Shown: positions 1 to 11,039 of the stretch, piece after piece | Position numbering within the stretch: position 1 is the stretch's first letter | Layout of the letters: each line of letters opens with the position of its first letter | Source of the DNA: Gyrodactylus bullatarudis | Taxonomy: Eukaryota > Platyhelminthes > Monogenea > Gyrodactylidea > Gyrodactylidae | NCBI GenBank assembly: GCA_012064415.1 | Contig: SSNU01000074.1 | Span: 38,645-64,816, forward strand | Length of the DNA: 26,172 nt | Direction: 5' to 3' | Program-made: the position numbers and the translations under genes | Notes under the pieces: model-generated | Database searches by the model: none | What the model was told of the DNA's origin: nothing | The model's input: the letters and a program-made list of their open reading frames with translations, nothing else

Positions 1-1087
1 CGATTTATATTTACAATGATTCTTACACCTTTTACAGTTTCTCAAAAATATTCAGGGATAACATGGGATATTCAATTGTCTATAGAATGGTGCTTTTCTT
101 TTTTCTGTACACCATAAGATAACAGAGTTATTTTATCTCAGTTATTACTAAAGACACAGCAATGATTTTTAGTTCATTTGAAAGAGCAAAAAATTCTCTA
201 TCTCATGAGGCATAACATGTAGTATTTAATTTTGAAACAAACACTTTATTGAAAGTTGTGAAATATTGGGAATAGAAAAAATCCGCTCAATTTTGATTGG
301 TCCTTGGATACTGAACATTCATTGGCTACTGATTTGGGGCAGAGAGGTATAAAAGTAAACCTCCATGAAATATTTAATTTATCTTGAGTTATCATGTGTG
401 AAATTGACTGTAATCCCCATTTTATTGCAATAACTTTTTGTTGTTTTATTTTGTAAAAGAAATAACTAGAGCGACCAATAAAATTGCAAACTTCCAATAT
501 TAAAACAAAAATTAGCAAATCGTCACGAATAAAATTGCAAATTTATCTCCAAGTAAACAAAATTATCCTGGTTTCTTCTAATTTAGGGTCTGAACAATTT
601 GTTTCCACCCCGATATAAACAAGCAGAAATAGCTCTGCTAATAACTAACTTTGTAAATAGATTATGAGTATTACATAAAAGTTTTCGATACATATTTCAT
701 TAAGGATATTTTTATCAGCAAAACAGAGAGATTAGCTATAAAGTTCTCGACTACTATATGAAATCAAAATTAACACGGAATGCATCTGAGCCTATTATGC
801 GTGCTTGAATCTTTAAGAGTCTCAAACACGCTAGGTTTTATCCCTAGAAAAGGGGAGTTTTGTGATTATTCCGATTAGAGATGAAATATTTAATTTATTT
901 ATGCATAGGAATTAAAATTACACTTAGGTACCAGATTTCGTGCATAACCAATTATTATCACAGAATTCATAATATCCCTCTCCCCTCTGATACCTACTAC
1001 TAACTCTAACTAGCTAAACTGATGAATAAAATGCAAAGATTTATATAAATAGATATGAAAATATCGAAGCTCATCAGGGGCATCTTG
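1..1087. other. AT-rich intron or flank, no gene seen
   Basis: Stops are frequent in all frames. A 90-codon minus-strand open frame at 246-518 has ordinary AT-rich composition, no domain and no convincing splice sites, and I do not treat it as a gene. By position this is downstream intron of the sorting nexin gene. Confidence 0.5.
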
Positions 1088-1290
1088 TTATGATAGAAGT
1101 TGCTTACGAGCATGAGCAATAAAAATAACAACATTCAACGCTAAAATTAAACCAAAGCCAGTCAGTGTCACAGTGGACTCGAAAGAACTCAAAACTAAAA
1201 TTTTTATCCGATTCCGTAATAATAAAATTTTGATAGATTGGTCTTCTAAAAATCGGGAGTCAAGATTCCATAGTTTATTATTAAGATTTT
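1088..1290 (-). CDS. Possible C-terminal exon with one membrane segment
   Basis: The minus strand is open for 67 codons from a possible acceptor (AAATTTGTAG above 1290) to TAA at 1088. It reads LWNLDSRFLEDQSIKILLLR and then, after STVTL, a hydrophobic run TGFGLILALNVVIFIAHARK followed by QLLS and the stop. A single membrane helix close to a C terminus resembles the last helix of ionotropic receptors, but that is only a resemblance of pattern. AT-rich DNA gives hydrophobic open frames by chance, and no partner exon was found. It does not resemble the expected C terminus of SNX14. Treat as a weak candidate, possibly a gene nested in the intron or an old fragment. Confidence 0.2.
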
Positions 1291-1559
1291 CTACAAATTT
1301 CCCAAAAGTAAGTACCCTTGTCTAGGGATCTGCTATTCGAAACGTGAAAAATGACATATGATATGATATGTTTTAAAACCATTAGTATACATTAAATGAA
1401 AAAAATGTTGGATCTCATTATTTCTTTAATGTTAATTACATTACATTACTTATTTTTCGAGTATGTCATGCTAAGTCATGACTCATAATATATTCTCATT
1501 TATTTACGTATGCATATCATTTCATGATATATTTTTCCTATTAAACGATTAAAATTTTT

Positions 1560-1960
1560 ATATCGTTCTCATCTATATAATTAAAATATAAAAGTCGATT
1601 TTGTGAACCTATAGAACCCAAAACTGCCCAACCGATTTTAATGAAATTTTAACCACTGGTAGATAACCCCACAGATTATGTTCGTAGCCGAAAAAATCTT
1701 TAGATTTGGCTTTATTTGATCCGTAATCTCGATCAGAACCGAAAAAGTTTCTGACCAATCAGATGGCTTTATTTTTGTCGTTCTCACAATAATAACACGG
1801 GTGGGGTCGTAGGAACTTGATGAGGTTTAACTTTTCTGGAATAAAATTTTGTGCTGATTTCAGAATTTCGCTAGCGTTAATATTTTGGTAGCTTTGGTCA
1901 AAAAACCAAAAATTGCTAATTTTGAGTATCTCAATGAACTTAATTGATATTATTGGTATG
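1560..1960 (+). repeat. Interspersed repeat with Helitron-like 5' motif (weak)
   Basis: After TCTCATCTATATAATTAAAA there is a block with AAAACTGCCCAACCGATTTT followed by AATGAAATTTTAACC. A near match to ACCGATTTTNATGAAATTT after a TATATA-rich start is common in interspersed repeats of arthropods, including Helitron relatives. There is only one copy in this window, so neither its ends nor its class can be fixed from sequence. A CTAG follows the hairpin at 2016-2031, but no clean Helitron 3' end is seen. Confidence 0.25.
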
Positions 1961-2007
1961 AAAACATAGTCATTTGAGGTTCAACTAGAGCTACGGTATC
2001 AGAAATA

Positions 2008-2172
2008 TAAGCAGAAGTCTCATTTGAGACTAGCATCCCCTCGGCAGTTCTAGATAAGGCTGATAGTTGACTAATAGGGAGTCTTCTTCCTATCGACATA
2101 CTCAAGCACTATTCAGGATTGTATGTTAGTGAAAACAAGCAGAAGACTCATTAGAGTCTAGCAAAGCTCGAT
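2008..2172 (+). repeat. Two related hairpins in a 130-bp degenerate direct repeat
   Basis: AAGCAGAAG is followed by AGTCTCA-TT-TGAGACT (2016-2031) and then AGCA. The same frame, AAGCAGA, is followed at 2144-2159 by AGACTC-ATTA-GAGTCT and AGCA. The two units are 128 bp apart. The third base pair of the stem is T-A in one and A-T in the other, so pairing is kept although both strands changed. This suggests an element end or a structured RNA. The function is unknown. Confidence 0.5.
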
Positions 2173-2234
2173 GTTGAATAATTAAGCTTAGTGTAAGTAG
2201 CTAGGATAAATAAATCTCACACAAATAAAGATAA

Positions 2235-3287
2235 CGTGGGTTGGACTAAACGGTTGAGTGGAAGACTGCTATTTTTGTCTAAAAAGAAAACGAAGGAACG
2301 CTCGACCATCTACACAGGTGAGTATTTAAATATAAATTTCCACTATTTTTATAATACTCTTTAAAGATTTATCCTAATTTAAGAACCTGTCGAGATGTCC
2401 CAAAGTTAGCAGTACCTCAGCGTCCTCAAGAAGAATTCATTGACAGTCAGTCTACAGAGGAAAGCGCCAGTCCTAACTTTAATGAGCCGTCAGTCATGGT
2501 AAAAGTTACTCAATCATTCTTAGATGAAACAATCCGAATGGCAAAACTTTCCAAAAAAATGGCAGTTGATGTGGGTAGGCATATATTGAGTGGTAGAATT
2601 AATGGAGGAGGAGTGAATTTCTGTCATTATAAGAATAGAGATATTTATTTAGACCTTATTTTTCGTTTGAAGATGATCTCTCATTCTGTAATAATATTCC
2701 AGGGTTATTTAACGAGCTAAATTTTCCTTTTAATCCTAAGACTTTTTATTGATTCATCTAAAAAGAGTCTTAAAGTAATTTTACTTGATAATACTAATAT
2801 TTGGCCACCTGTTCCAATCGCTTATTCAAGAGATTTGGAAGAGGATAGAGCAAGTATTGAGATTATTCTCGATAACATAGGATACTATGAGTATAATTTT
2901 TTTATTAATGCAGATTTTCAAGTTATTGATCTTTTAACTGGTTTACAAAAAGGTAATACTTCTTATCCATGCTTTCTATGTATATGGAAATCAAGAGGAA
3001 GAGATTCTCATTACAACCCTAATTTTGTTCCTATGCCTAGGACAGAAGAATTGGGTAATAATAGAATTTATCCACCTCTTGTAGAGAATGAAAGAATATT
3101 GCTTCCTCCTTTACATATCAAATTAGGAGTTTTCAAGCAGTTTATAAAGGCTCTTGTCATGAGAAACTCTCATAGTCTTGCTTACATTTATAATTATAAT
3201 TGTAGATTTGTAATCAGAAATCTTGAATATGAAAAGAGAAAAAGAATGTCCAGCAATTTTAATGGCGAAGCTGATATTTGGACTTGA
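2235..3287 (+). pseudogene. Broken gene of an arthropod transposon-type family (DCYFC / LLPPLHIKLG protein)
   Basis: Exon remnant 2258-2317 reads VEDCYFCLKRKRRNARPSTQ, then a GT-AG intron of 49 bp (2318-2366), then IYPNLRTCRDVPKLAVPQRP from 2367. The frame continues through FLDETIRMAKLSKKMAVDVG and breaks near 2655. A second frame holds SFEDDLSFCNNIPGLFNELN. Another shift near 2745 leads to LFIDSSKKSLKVILLDNTNI and then YPCFLCIWKSRGRDSHY and RILLPPLHIKLGVFKQFIKA, up to TGA at 3285. These blocks, in this order, match a repeated protein family scattered through arthropod genomes that I know only as an uncharacterised, transposon-like family. Upstream of VEDC a TGA sits where the family usually has His before Val. 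At least two frameshifts and one stop show it is dead. It lies antisense to the sorting nexin gene. Confidence 0.72.
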
Positions 3288-3689
3288 ATGTGAATTTAAA
3301 GAAGAGGTTTTGTTTAAACATTTTCCTTCCTTTAATCTTTAGTTTCATAATTAAGACTTCAATTTGAAATATATTTATTTAATTGAAAACGTGCTTATAT
3401 AGGATAAAATAGCACAGCAAGATTCTTGTTGAAACATGGAATTCTTTTCTCAATGAAATTTCAAATTATAAATATCAAATGAAATGACATGATATTGGAC
3501 AACAAACAAGTTTTTGAGTTTTTATTTTTATATAAATAAGGTAAAATTTATAACTCAAACAGGTCATATCCTGAGCGTTTACAGAAATTCTGGAGTTTGT
3601 AAAAAATTTCTTGGTTAGATGACGAGGAGGAAAAATAGAATTTTGGTAACAGAGTTCATTTTATTCAGTTTTATTCGAATAAGTAAGAT
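3288..3689. other. No gene; possible continuation of the decayed transposon gene
   Basis: A shifted frame stays open from about 3242 to 3343 (KECPAILMAKLIFGLECEFK and onward) before TAG. This may be further residue of the broken gene upstream, but I cannot align it with confidence. The rest is plain AT-rich sequence. Confidence 0.3.
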
Positions 3690-3990
3690 ATACTTTTATT
3701 TCGAATCCAGGCCAAGTTGCTCACTTTTACAATTTGAAAATGTCCTTACTTTTCAAATAACGATTTCGCGCAAAATTATTCCCATTTTTCCAATTTTTGT
3801 GTTGAAATTTCTAATTGATTCGAAAGGGGGAGAGGGATCAAAAGAAGTTTTTCAGGATCACATTTAGACATAGAAAAAGATTACCATCATCTGATTTTAG
3901 GCAAATCTACCGTATTCTAGAGATTTTGTGTCGTTATGGGTGACATTGAAAATATTAGAGTATCATTATTGATTTTCAAGTTTTAAAATT
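3690..3990 (+). repeat. Copy of the main interspersed repeat family (family R)
   Basis: It carries the family landmarks in order: CGCAAAATTATTCCCATTTT, a GTGTTGAAATTTCTAATTGATT box, GGGAGAGGGATCAAAAGAAG, then CAGGATCACATTTAGACATA and a TCTAGAGATTTTGTG block. The same series of landmarks recurs at about 5.2, 13.6, 14.7, 15.9, 16.2, 17.2, 17.4 and 19.1 kb in both orientations. No coding capacity is seen, so it is probably a non-autonomous element. Confidence 0.55.
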
Positions 3991-4187
3991 GGTCAAGAAA
4001 TCGAAATGCAACTAGCATCTTTAGATCAGATTCAGTAAGCTTGATTTTCTTATCTAATTGTGGACCTCTTTTGAATCGATAAAAATTGAAATTTATCCTA
4101 GATTCCCAACTTCATATCGATTAGCTTTATGATATTCTCTCAATAAAAAATAGACTTTTAATCGAAGGAAATTAGAAACCAACTTAC

Positions 4188-4630
4188 CTCCTTACTGAGT
4201 CGCATTGGAACAGATTTGACAAATTTGCCCAACTCCAGGGAAATATTGGCAAAAGGAACATCCTCTGAAATAAGGAATCCATTGATCAACTCGGATCCTT
4301 TAAGAAAAGGTTCTGAGATTAGGTAACGCAAATATCTTTCCAATTCTCCTATTTGAGAGTCGAGAAACTCAACACTCTTCAACTGGAATGTTTTCTTAGC
4401 TGGGAGGGACTCCTTGATGCTTGAGCCATGAAATTCTTGAAGTTTTTGTTCCAAAACATAAAAATCACTGTATTTTCTATTGACTGTAGCTATTTTGTGA
4501 TAAGTTTTCGTTTCCTTGTCCCATTTACTGGTCTGAATCACGAATGTAAAGTGCTTCGAGGCGATCACCGTTGTTTGATTTTCATTCTCACATCGGACGC
4601 CAACAGCAAGAGCAGCTAATGACGAAGTCG
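4188..4630 (-). CDS. SNX14: SNX14-like exon encoding the PX domain
   Basis: A 443-bp exon. The acceptor is TTTCTTTTAG just above 4630 and the donor is GAG|GTAAGT at 4188/4187. It begins with two bases completing a codon (frame ..S-T-S-S-L-A-A-L-A-V-G-V) and ends in phase 0 after K-E. The PX domain starts around KHFTFVIQTSKWD. The basic/aromatic signature NRKYSDFYVLEQKLQEFHG, a proline loop (SLPAKK), and the helix ELERYLRYLISEPFLKG follow. The exon closes with LGKFVKSVPMRLSKE, which resembles the segment after the SNX14 PX domain. FYVLE-KL-EFHG is especially SNX14-like. PX domains bind phosphoinositides or act as protein surfaces on endosomes and ER contacts; the sequence cannot say which applies here. 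The next exon should carry the C-terminal nexin domain, but I found no candidate between 1 and 4187. Confidence 0.88.
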
Positions 4631-5224
4631 CTAAAAGAAATTTTTTATGAAAATCTCTATAAATCCTAATTAAAAATTTAGCGACTTGTTTTGGGGATAT
4701 TCACGAAAAAAGTATTTTCGACTTGTCTTTTCTCTCTATAGCATTGAGATCTGTATTAAAAAATTTATGTAATATACTTTGTTTCACGAAAACGAGTCGC
4801 TTGGAATTGAAATCAAATTTGAATATAAATGATCCTGATAAATAATCAGTTACATGATCAATTTACCTCGAATTATTTGAAAAAGAAGAGTCCTTAAACA
4901 TGCTATACAATGAAAGATTGAATGATAAAACATAAGATAAGGATTCAGATTTCAGTAGGGATATCTACAATGGATTTATTTAAACATATCTAGAAGTGGT
5001 ATTTAAACATTCTTTCAATCACAATTCCACATCAAACCTCAATTGAACAAGACCACACACATTTTTTCTTTCCTTTCAAGGAAGAAAATTATTCAGTGAT
5101 TCAAGGTAAAAATCATGGGAGTAACAAAAATTCAGAGTTTTAGAGACGAGAGGAGTTGCAAATTAAAATTCCTTTTCGATGTTTATTTGATAGACTAACG
5201 AGCAAACAATAAAGAATTTATTTT
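4631..5224. other. Intron, nothing recognised
   Basis: Intronic sequence directly upstream (in transcript sense) of the PX exon. AT-rich, with stops in all frames. I see no repeat shared with the rest of the window. Confidence 0.5.
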
Positions 5225-5760
5225 TTTCGAAATGGGTCTAAAATCACTGGAATGAAAAACTGGTTTTCAAAAGCGAATCTCAGATGTGGGAAAAAATATT
5301 TCGGAAAATAATTCAATTTGGCCAAAATATGTACACATTTTCATCTTTTTAAGCTCGAATTTTTCATCGATTTTGAAGATTTGAAGCTATTATATTTAGG
5401 ATCAAAATTAGACGAAGAATACTAGTTCACCCGAAATAATTCACAAAAATCGAATCAATCATGTTTTTCGTTTATCCCGAAGAAAAATGATCTAAAATAT
5501 GAAAATTTAACTTTTTCTTAGAAATTTCGAATTTCTTCTAACCGAAATGTTGGAATTTAATCGTGTCAACTGTCTGAAATCAACGAAAAACTTTGAGGTC
5601 AAAAATTGAAAAGGTGGAAATTAGTATAATGGACTCATCCCATCATGGAATTGAAAAATAAATTATTTTCCTGACTATCCGGAGAAAAATGAGTTTGAGT
5701 TTTTTCGTAAAAATAGTAAATTCTCATCTTCATGTCAACTGCTTTAGATTCAGTTAATGA
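5225..5760. repeat. Two opposed family R copies (about 5225-5470 plus, 5480-5760 minus)
   Basis: The left half shows AAGCTCGAATTTTTCATCGA, TTTTGAAGATTTGAAG and GGATCAAAATTAGACGAAGA in plus orientation. The right half, read on the minus strand, shows GTTGACATGAAGATGAGAAT, then TAGTCAGGAAAATAATTTAT and AATTCCATGATGGGATGAG. It parallels the plus-strand copy at 13650-13910, so the right half and the 13.6-kb copy form an inverted pair around the exon at 12676-12804. Confidence 0.55.
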
Positions 5761-6089
5761 AAGAAAGAAGGGAATTTTGCATATATTTTTTCATGCATAC
5801 AAACTACAACGTAGATGAGACGTAATTGCAAATAGGAATGTGGCAAAAAAAAGAGTGAAGGGAATCTAAAACTGAGTGGGTAATTATAATATGGATAAGT
5901 TTGAACATGAAAGGAATATTGTAGAAAATATCGAGCAAAGTAATCGATAGAATCAAATTTTTTATTTGAGTCAGTGGAAAAGGCGTAATTCATTGAAAAA
6001 AATCAACGAAATCATACTTGATAAGTCTTCGTTGATAAAGAATTCCAGTGATGAAACCTCTTTTTATTAGTAGTCAGTAGGCTAGGGTA

Positions 6090-6450
6090 AAATTTATTTT
6101 TTTCCGAACAACTCACGAGAGTACGTACTTTTCTTATAAAATTCAGTACTCAGATCATGTTTTGCATATTTTTAAGGCGTGAAAATCATTCTCCATTATG
6201 TCATTGCTCAGTTTTCCCACAATATCCCACGGACATGTTAAAACAAATAAATGATAATAAGATTACTATTTTTGAAGATAGAGCATAAGAAATTCATTAA
6301 ATAGCCAAGATATTCCTGATTTTAAGGATTTCATGGTAAATTTTCATTGAAAATTGAGCGGCGATTTGAAAAATTCTATATTTTTAAAACTGAATGACAT
6401 GATAGAATAATAATGCTTAGAATTGATGGTTCTATCAGAAAAGTAGATAC
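6090..6450 (+). repeat. Interspersed repeat S, copy 1
   Basis: The run from CCGAACAACTCACGAGAG through TTTTGCATATTTTTAAGGCG, CTCCATTATGTCATTGCTCA, GATATTCCTGATTTTAAGGA and GAAAATTGAGCGGCGATT to ATGCTTAGAATTGATGG reappears reversed at about 11040-11345. Local stretches of 40-60 bp are near identical and are separated by small indels. No open frame is present. The two copies sit 4.6 kb apart in the same intron. Confidence 0.7.
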
Positions 6451-9400
6451 TAATATAAGGTTAAAATTTTCACTCTATCCTAATCAGTGATACCCCGGTT
6501 GATTAGAATAGTGCAAGTATTAATAAAATGAAAAGGACTCAAGAAAAATGATTAAAGAAATTTTCTTTTTAAACTAGAACGAGATATTCGATCCATAAAA
6601 TATGAAAAACTCATCGAATCTATGTTAGTTATCGGATCCTGAATTTTATTTTCCCTATAAATCTTTTAGCTGTTACATAAACCTAATTGAAATGTTTATC
6701 TTAAAGATATGCTCGTTTAAAATAATATTAGAAAGTCAGAAAAGAAGCTAGAGAATTGAGTTAGAAATCTAGAATCAAATCTAGTTCGAAATTGTGAATC
6801 CGAAACAGTAAACATGGATCACTAGTTGAGATTATAATTAAATCAAATAGGAACAAGGATAATTTAGACCCGCGAATGTTCCTAGTCTACAGATTTACTG
6901 ATTATAGAATTATGAATAAGAAATATTTATAAATAATCATCAAGTATGTTGATACAGAATTACTCTTTCGTTATAATGCAGTATTTTAATCAATTTTTTC
7001 CAATTTAGAATATGTATGATAAATGACCTTTTAGTTTAGAATAATTTTAAAGATTAAACTGGCTCAGTAAAAAGGAGAGAATATTCTTTCATTGAAACCA
7101 TGGTTACATTTCGTAAGGAGAACTCAAGAAAAAAGCATAGTAACAATATGGGATAATTAATAGAAAGATAAACAATCTACGGATAATCTCGAGAATAAAG
7201 ATCTTGAGGTGAAGATAAAGACCATCCTTATTCAGAATCGTCTCTCTAACATGAAAGAATGGTACTTTCAACAAAAACCTGTCTCTAATGGAGGATTAAA
7301 CCTAAGTTCAATCTTAACATGAGCCGTTGTAAGGAAAGAATCAGAAAAAGATCAGGCTTGAGCTTGTGCTCAAAAGTTTTTTCGGTTTCAAAGATTTAAG
7401 GTGTTTAAATATTGTGATATGATCGAAAAGATGTACAAATGTACCAGTAAATTTAGTTTTAATCACCACAAAAATAATAGGCTCAAGATAAATTAATTCA
7501 CAATGAGTCTCTGAATGAATCTAAATATATTTTTAATTCCTCGCTAATTTAGGTGGGTTTGTCTCAAGATTTAATCCAGGATTGCTTTTTATCAACTAAA
7601 GCTAATTCATATAAAGTTGGGAATCTATGATTTATACAAGTATTTCAGTTATTTGCTCGAAAATTTGAACATGAGGATAATATATAGAAAGCCTGATTAT
7701 GAACCCCGCTTTTAGCAATAGTAGTAAAGTTTTAAAAAATAAGAGCTTAAACAAATTTATTAGTAGGAAGGTAATCAAAATCAAACAGGCAGACCGATTG
7801 TAATACCAATAAAATTTTGACTGTTTTAACTCTCATACATTTTTTTGGAAGTTTAGTGTATATTTGGGATAATTTTTTGAAATTAGTAAACTTTAACCTA
7901 GCACTAATTCGATAGAAATTTAAAGGCGATTCTAATGATGTATAACGCTAGTAGGTTCTGAGAAAGTCCTAGGGGTGTTGTAAATAGGTTGAATGATTTT
8001 CCTATCCAAATGCATTGCAAGTCAATAAACCAATTATTTTCGAATTTTTGAAAGCTATAAATCAATCTTAGAATAAATTTTTGTTTTTGGAAGCTAATTA
8101 TTTCTTCAAGCCAACTATGTAGATCAGGTATTTTCTTGAATCAATCGAAAATACCATCGATGCTGTAGAAAATGTACACACTACTTAAAAGTAATGGGAT
8201 TTATTTTCGAGAAAAATTGCAATTTTTTAGAACTTTGTTGTATTGACATCGCTCCTAGGAAAAGGTTTAATCTAGGAGAAATTTCTCACCTAGATTCCTT
8301 AAATACTAAAGCATCTTTATTTATGTAGGCATCTGTAAATTTTAGAAAAATTGTTCTTTAAAAGTTATCACTAGTGTATATTGTATAACAGATTGTGATA
8401 ATATAATATTCTTGAAGAATATTTTCTTCTTAAATTGGGAGAAATAATAGGCCTCTTATAAAAAATTTCATCATCAAGTTCTAGAAGTTTTTTTTCTGTA
8501 AGAATCACAGATTCACAACCTCATAGAATAAGGCCCATATTCTGTGGCATTTTTTAAATTTCCTTTTGCTTGCCTGGTTTAGGTCGTGCAACATTACGAG
8601 TAATTTTCAAATTTTTCCAATAATGACAATCATTGCTCAAGTTATATTTTAAAGATGAATTATAGTTCTGGCCAGAAATGAGTTCTTGTAAACAACAGTG
8701 GGAATATTGAAAAAGATTCTTCAAGAGATTCTTCACTGTGAAGCATTTGTCAATAAAGTGAATAATTCTTTAATAACTTGAAAATATTGAGAAGCAACTA
8801 AACGGCTAGGAGAGAAATATAAGGTTAAGCGATAAGTAATAAGACTGAATACAAGAGATAATTTTATTGAGAAAAAAACACTTGAGAAAGATGAACTGTA
8901 AATCAGTGAAAAAAGCTTCCCGATGAATTAAGAAATTCCTCCCAAAGAATTTGTAGTTTTCTAATTCCATTAATAAAGAATTACCAATAAAATTTTGACT
9001 GAGCAGTCATATTTTAGGCATCTTTGATGACTGACTAACAGATTGTATAACTATTAGAGAAAGACAAATTTTTTTCCCCGAGCACTTTTCTATTTCATGC
9101 TTCAAAAAGAGATTCTTTTTTACGAATCTATTCGAAAAATAAATTTTTAAAGTTTGATGTTCTGATACGCCATTCCCCCTAAAATCGTTAATATTTTCCC
9201 AAATCGACTGGATTTTTTCAGGGTGTATTCAGAATATATTTAATATTAATTTGATGTGAAAATCTGATTCAAAAAGATCAAAGCTTGTCCAATAGTTCAA
9301 AATTTATTATTTTTCGTAGTAAAATTCATTGAAAAATAATGACCCGGCTGTTACATGAAATCTTAGACAGGAAAATCATACTGCCTAAATTTCGAATTTT

Positions 9401-9724
9401 CTATTATTTACAAAAATCCTGGAGATGTACGAGAAATTCTTTATTAATTCATACAAACCAAATCTATGCGTTCAGAAAAAATTACTCATACAATCTTCAA
9501 CTACCCAGGCCAATGTGAGCTTTTTTACTATTCTCTTCATTTTTGCTCATTATTGGAGAGTTTTGGTGTTTTTTCAGTTCTCTGATTTTCTCTGACTCTT
9601 ACTATTTCTTGCATATTTCATTGACTTTTTAAATTTTTATCATTTTTAAAGCGACACTACTGATGATCGTTTAAGAAATGTACAATTTACATTTAGTGAT
9701 TTACTATTTTAAATATATTACATT
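6451..9724. other. Long intron stretch, no gene; one 19-bp direct repeat
   Basis: About 3.3 kb without a supported gene. A 19-bp direct repeat, TACCAATAAAATTTTGACT, occurs at 7804-7822 and 8982-9000. A small palindrome TTGAGC-TTGT-GCTCAA occurs near 7360. The minus-strand frame at 8554-8736 has AT-rich composition and no domain. Confidence 0.45.
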
Positions 9725-9725
9725 T

Positions 9726-9812
9726 TCTTCCAACTTTTGAATTTTGAATTATGAACTTGAGAGGATTCTCTGACGTTTGTGAAAATTTACGTGAATATTT
9801 AACTCGTAACAA
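9726..9812 (+). repeat. Short interspersed repeat, also at 23027-23110
   Basis: Both copies share ATTATGAA, a GGATT-TC-GACGT box, and AAAATTTACGTGAATATTT followed by TCGTAA. They are diverged outside these boxes. Class unknown. Confidence 0.45.
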
Positions 9813-10146
9813 AGAATTCTTCAAATTTGGATTTCCTTCCACATCTTTCGAAAAGGGTCAAGAGATTTAAAATGGTGGTTATCAGACGGTAAAAGATGAA
9901 AAATTTAATCTCTTTTCCGACGTGTGGCCTCGCGTTTGAAAGATATGATTCTACAAAATCTCAGATATTTTTATCCAAAGCGAAATGCTACCTGAATACT
10001 CTAGAACGTCTAATCGAATATTTTAAAAAATGATTTATGCATTTTGAAAATTCTCTAATGGCCCAGTACCCAAGCAAAACACATATCTGGCAATTTGCCG
10101 AAAATATTTATAATCAAAATACCCTGAAATATTGATGTTTTTCATT

Positions 10147-10540
10147 TTAACCCTTAAAGTCCCAGGGAATTTTTTCCATGAATCGCATCTTTTGTCTATC
10201 GTATGGTTTGCGAATACGCTGATTACGAATCTACAGTTGTTTTTAACGCAATTATTCCTCGTTAGAAGTTATCTTTTTTTATCTATAACCCTGGGAAGTA
10301 GGTTTTCAGAAAAACATTTTAAACAAAAATTAATTTTTTGAAAAAAATCAAGTCTCTTTGAATTAGTATAGCACGAGTTTAACGAATGAAAGAGCCAAGA
10401 TCTTTGCGTATTCCAGGAGATTAATAAATTTCCTATCGAATGGGTGGTTAACGAAGTATTTTCTGAGGCTTGAATGAATAATAATGAGTTGCTAAAATGA
10501 TGTGTGATAGAACTATCACTGTGGGACTTTTTAGGGTTAA
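10147..10540. mobile_element. piggyBac-type MITE (386 bp) with TTAA target duplications
   Basis: TTAA (10147-10150) is followed by CCCTTAAAGTCCCAGGG. At the right end GTGGGACTTTTTAGGG is followed by TTAA (10537-10540). The inverted termini CCCTTAAAGTCCCA and CCCTAAAAAGTCCCA differ by one indel and one base. CCC-starting termini flanked by TTAA are diagnostic of piggyBac-type elements. The 386-bp interior has only short open frames, so it would depend on a transposase supplied elsewhere. A perfect subterminal hairpin, GTGATAG-AA-CTATCAC, lies at 10504-10519. It sits within the 8-kb intron. Confidence 0.72.
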
Positions 10541-11039
10541 GATATCTCTAATAAGCTCAAAAAGGAGGAATTAATTACATCTTCAAATTCATTTTAGTTG
10601 TTGAAGTTGGTGTCCCATTACTTATCACACAACCTAATAATCCACAATAAAATTCATTTCAGTTATAGAAATAGGCTATTTTATGGAAGTTAAAGATAAA
10701 GGTTCAGAAGAAAACGGTGTCCTACATTGATCGCTTGAATTGTGGAAAAAGTTGAAATCGTTTACTGCTACAAATCGTAGAAATCTTTCCTCTATGAAAA
10801 GTTCTATCTGAAAAACTTGAAAGGATTTTTACATAGTTAATTGCTTTATTATGGGAGATAATTTATATAATTTTGGATTTATCTTTAAACCATCTTTCAA
10901 TTATTATTATCTATAACTCTCCAAGCCTTATCTCAATATACCCATATATTTTACTTTTGCACTTCAATTTCCTACGTTTCACATTTCCATTTGGACATAT
11001 GAAATCAGGAATATCTATCTTCTTTATTGAGCCAGTAAC
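10541..11039. other. Intron, nothing recognised
   Basis: AT-rich sequence between the MITE and repeat S copy 2. The plus-strand open frame at 10873-11082 is hydrophobic in the way random AT-rich DNA is, and runs into the repeat. Confidence 0.45.

Noticed and set aside
246..518. 90-codon minus-strand open frame
   Set aside because: Composition is that of AT-rich intron; no domain and no clear splice sites.
1055..1090. Minus-strand CCTGATGAGCTTCG, another hammerhead-like start
   Set aside because: The GAAA part is missing and no stem II can be drawn.
3690..3710. TTTCGAATCC resembling a tRNA B box
   Set aside because: No A box or acceptor stem at the right distance on either strand.
5754..5993. 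79-codon minus-strand frame with aromatic-rich sequence
   Set aside because: Tyr/Phe-rich translation is expected from AT-rich DNA; it overlaps a family R repeat.
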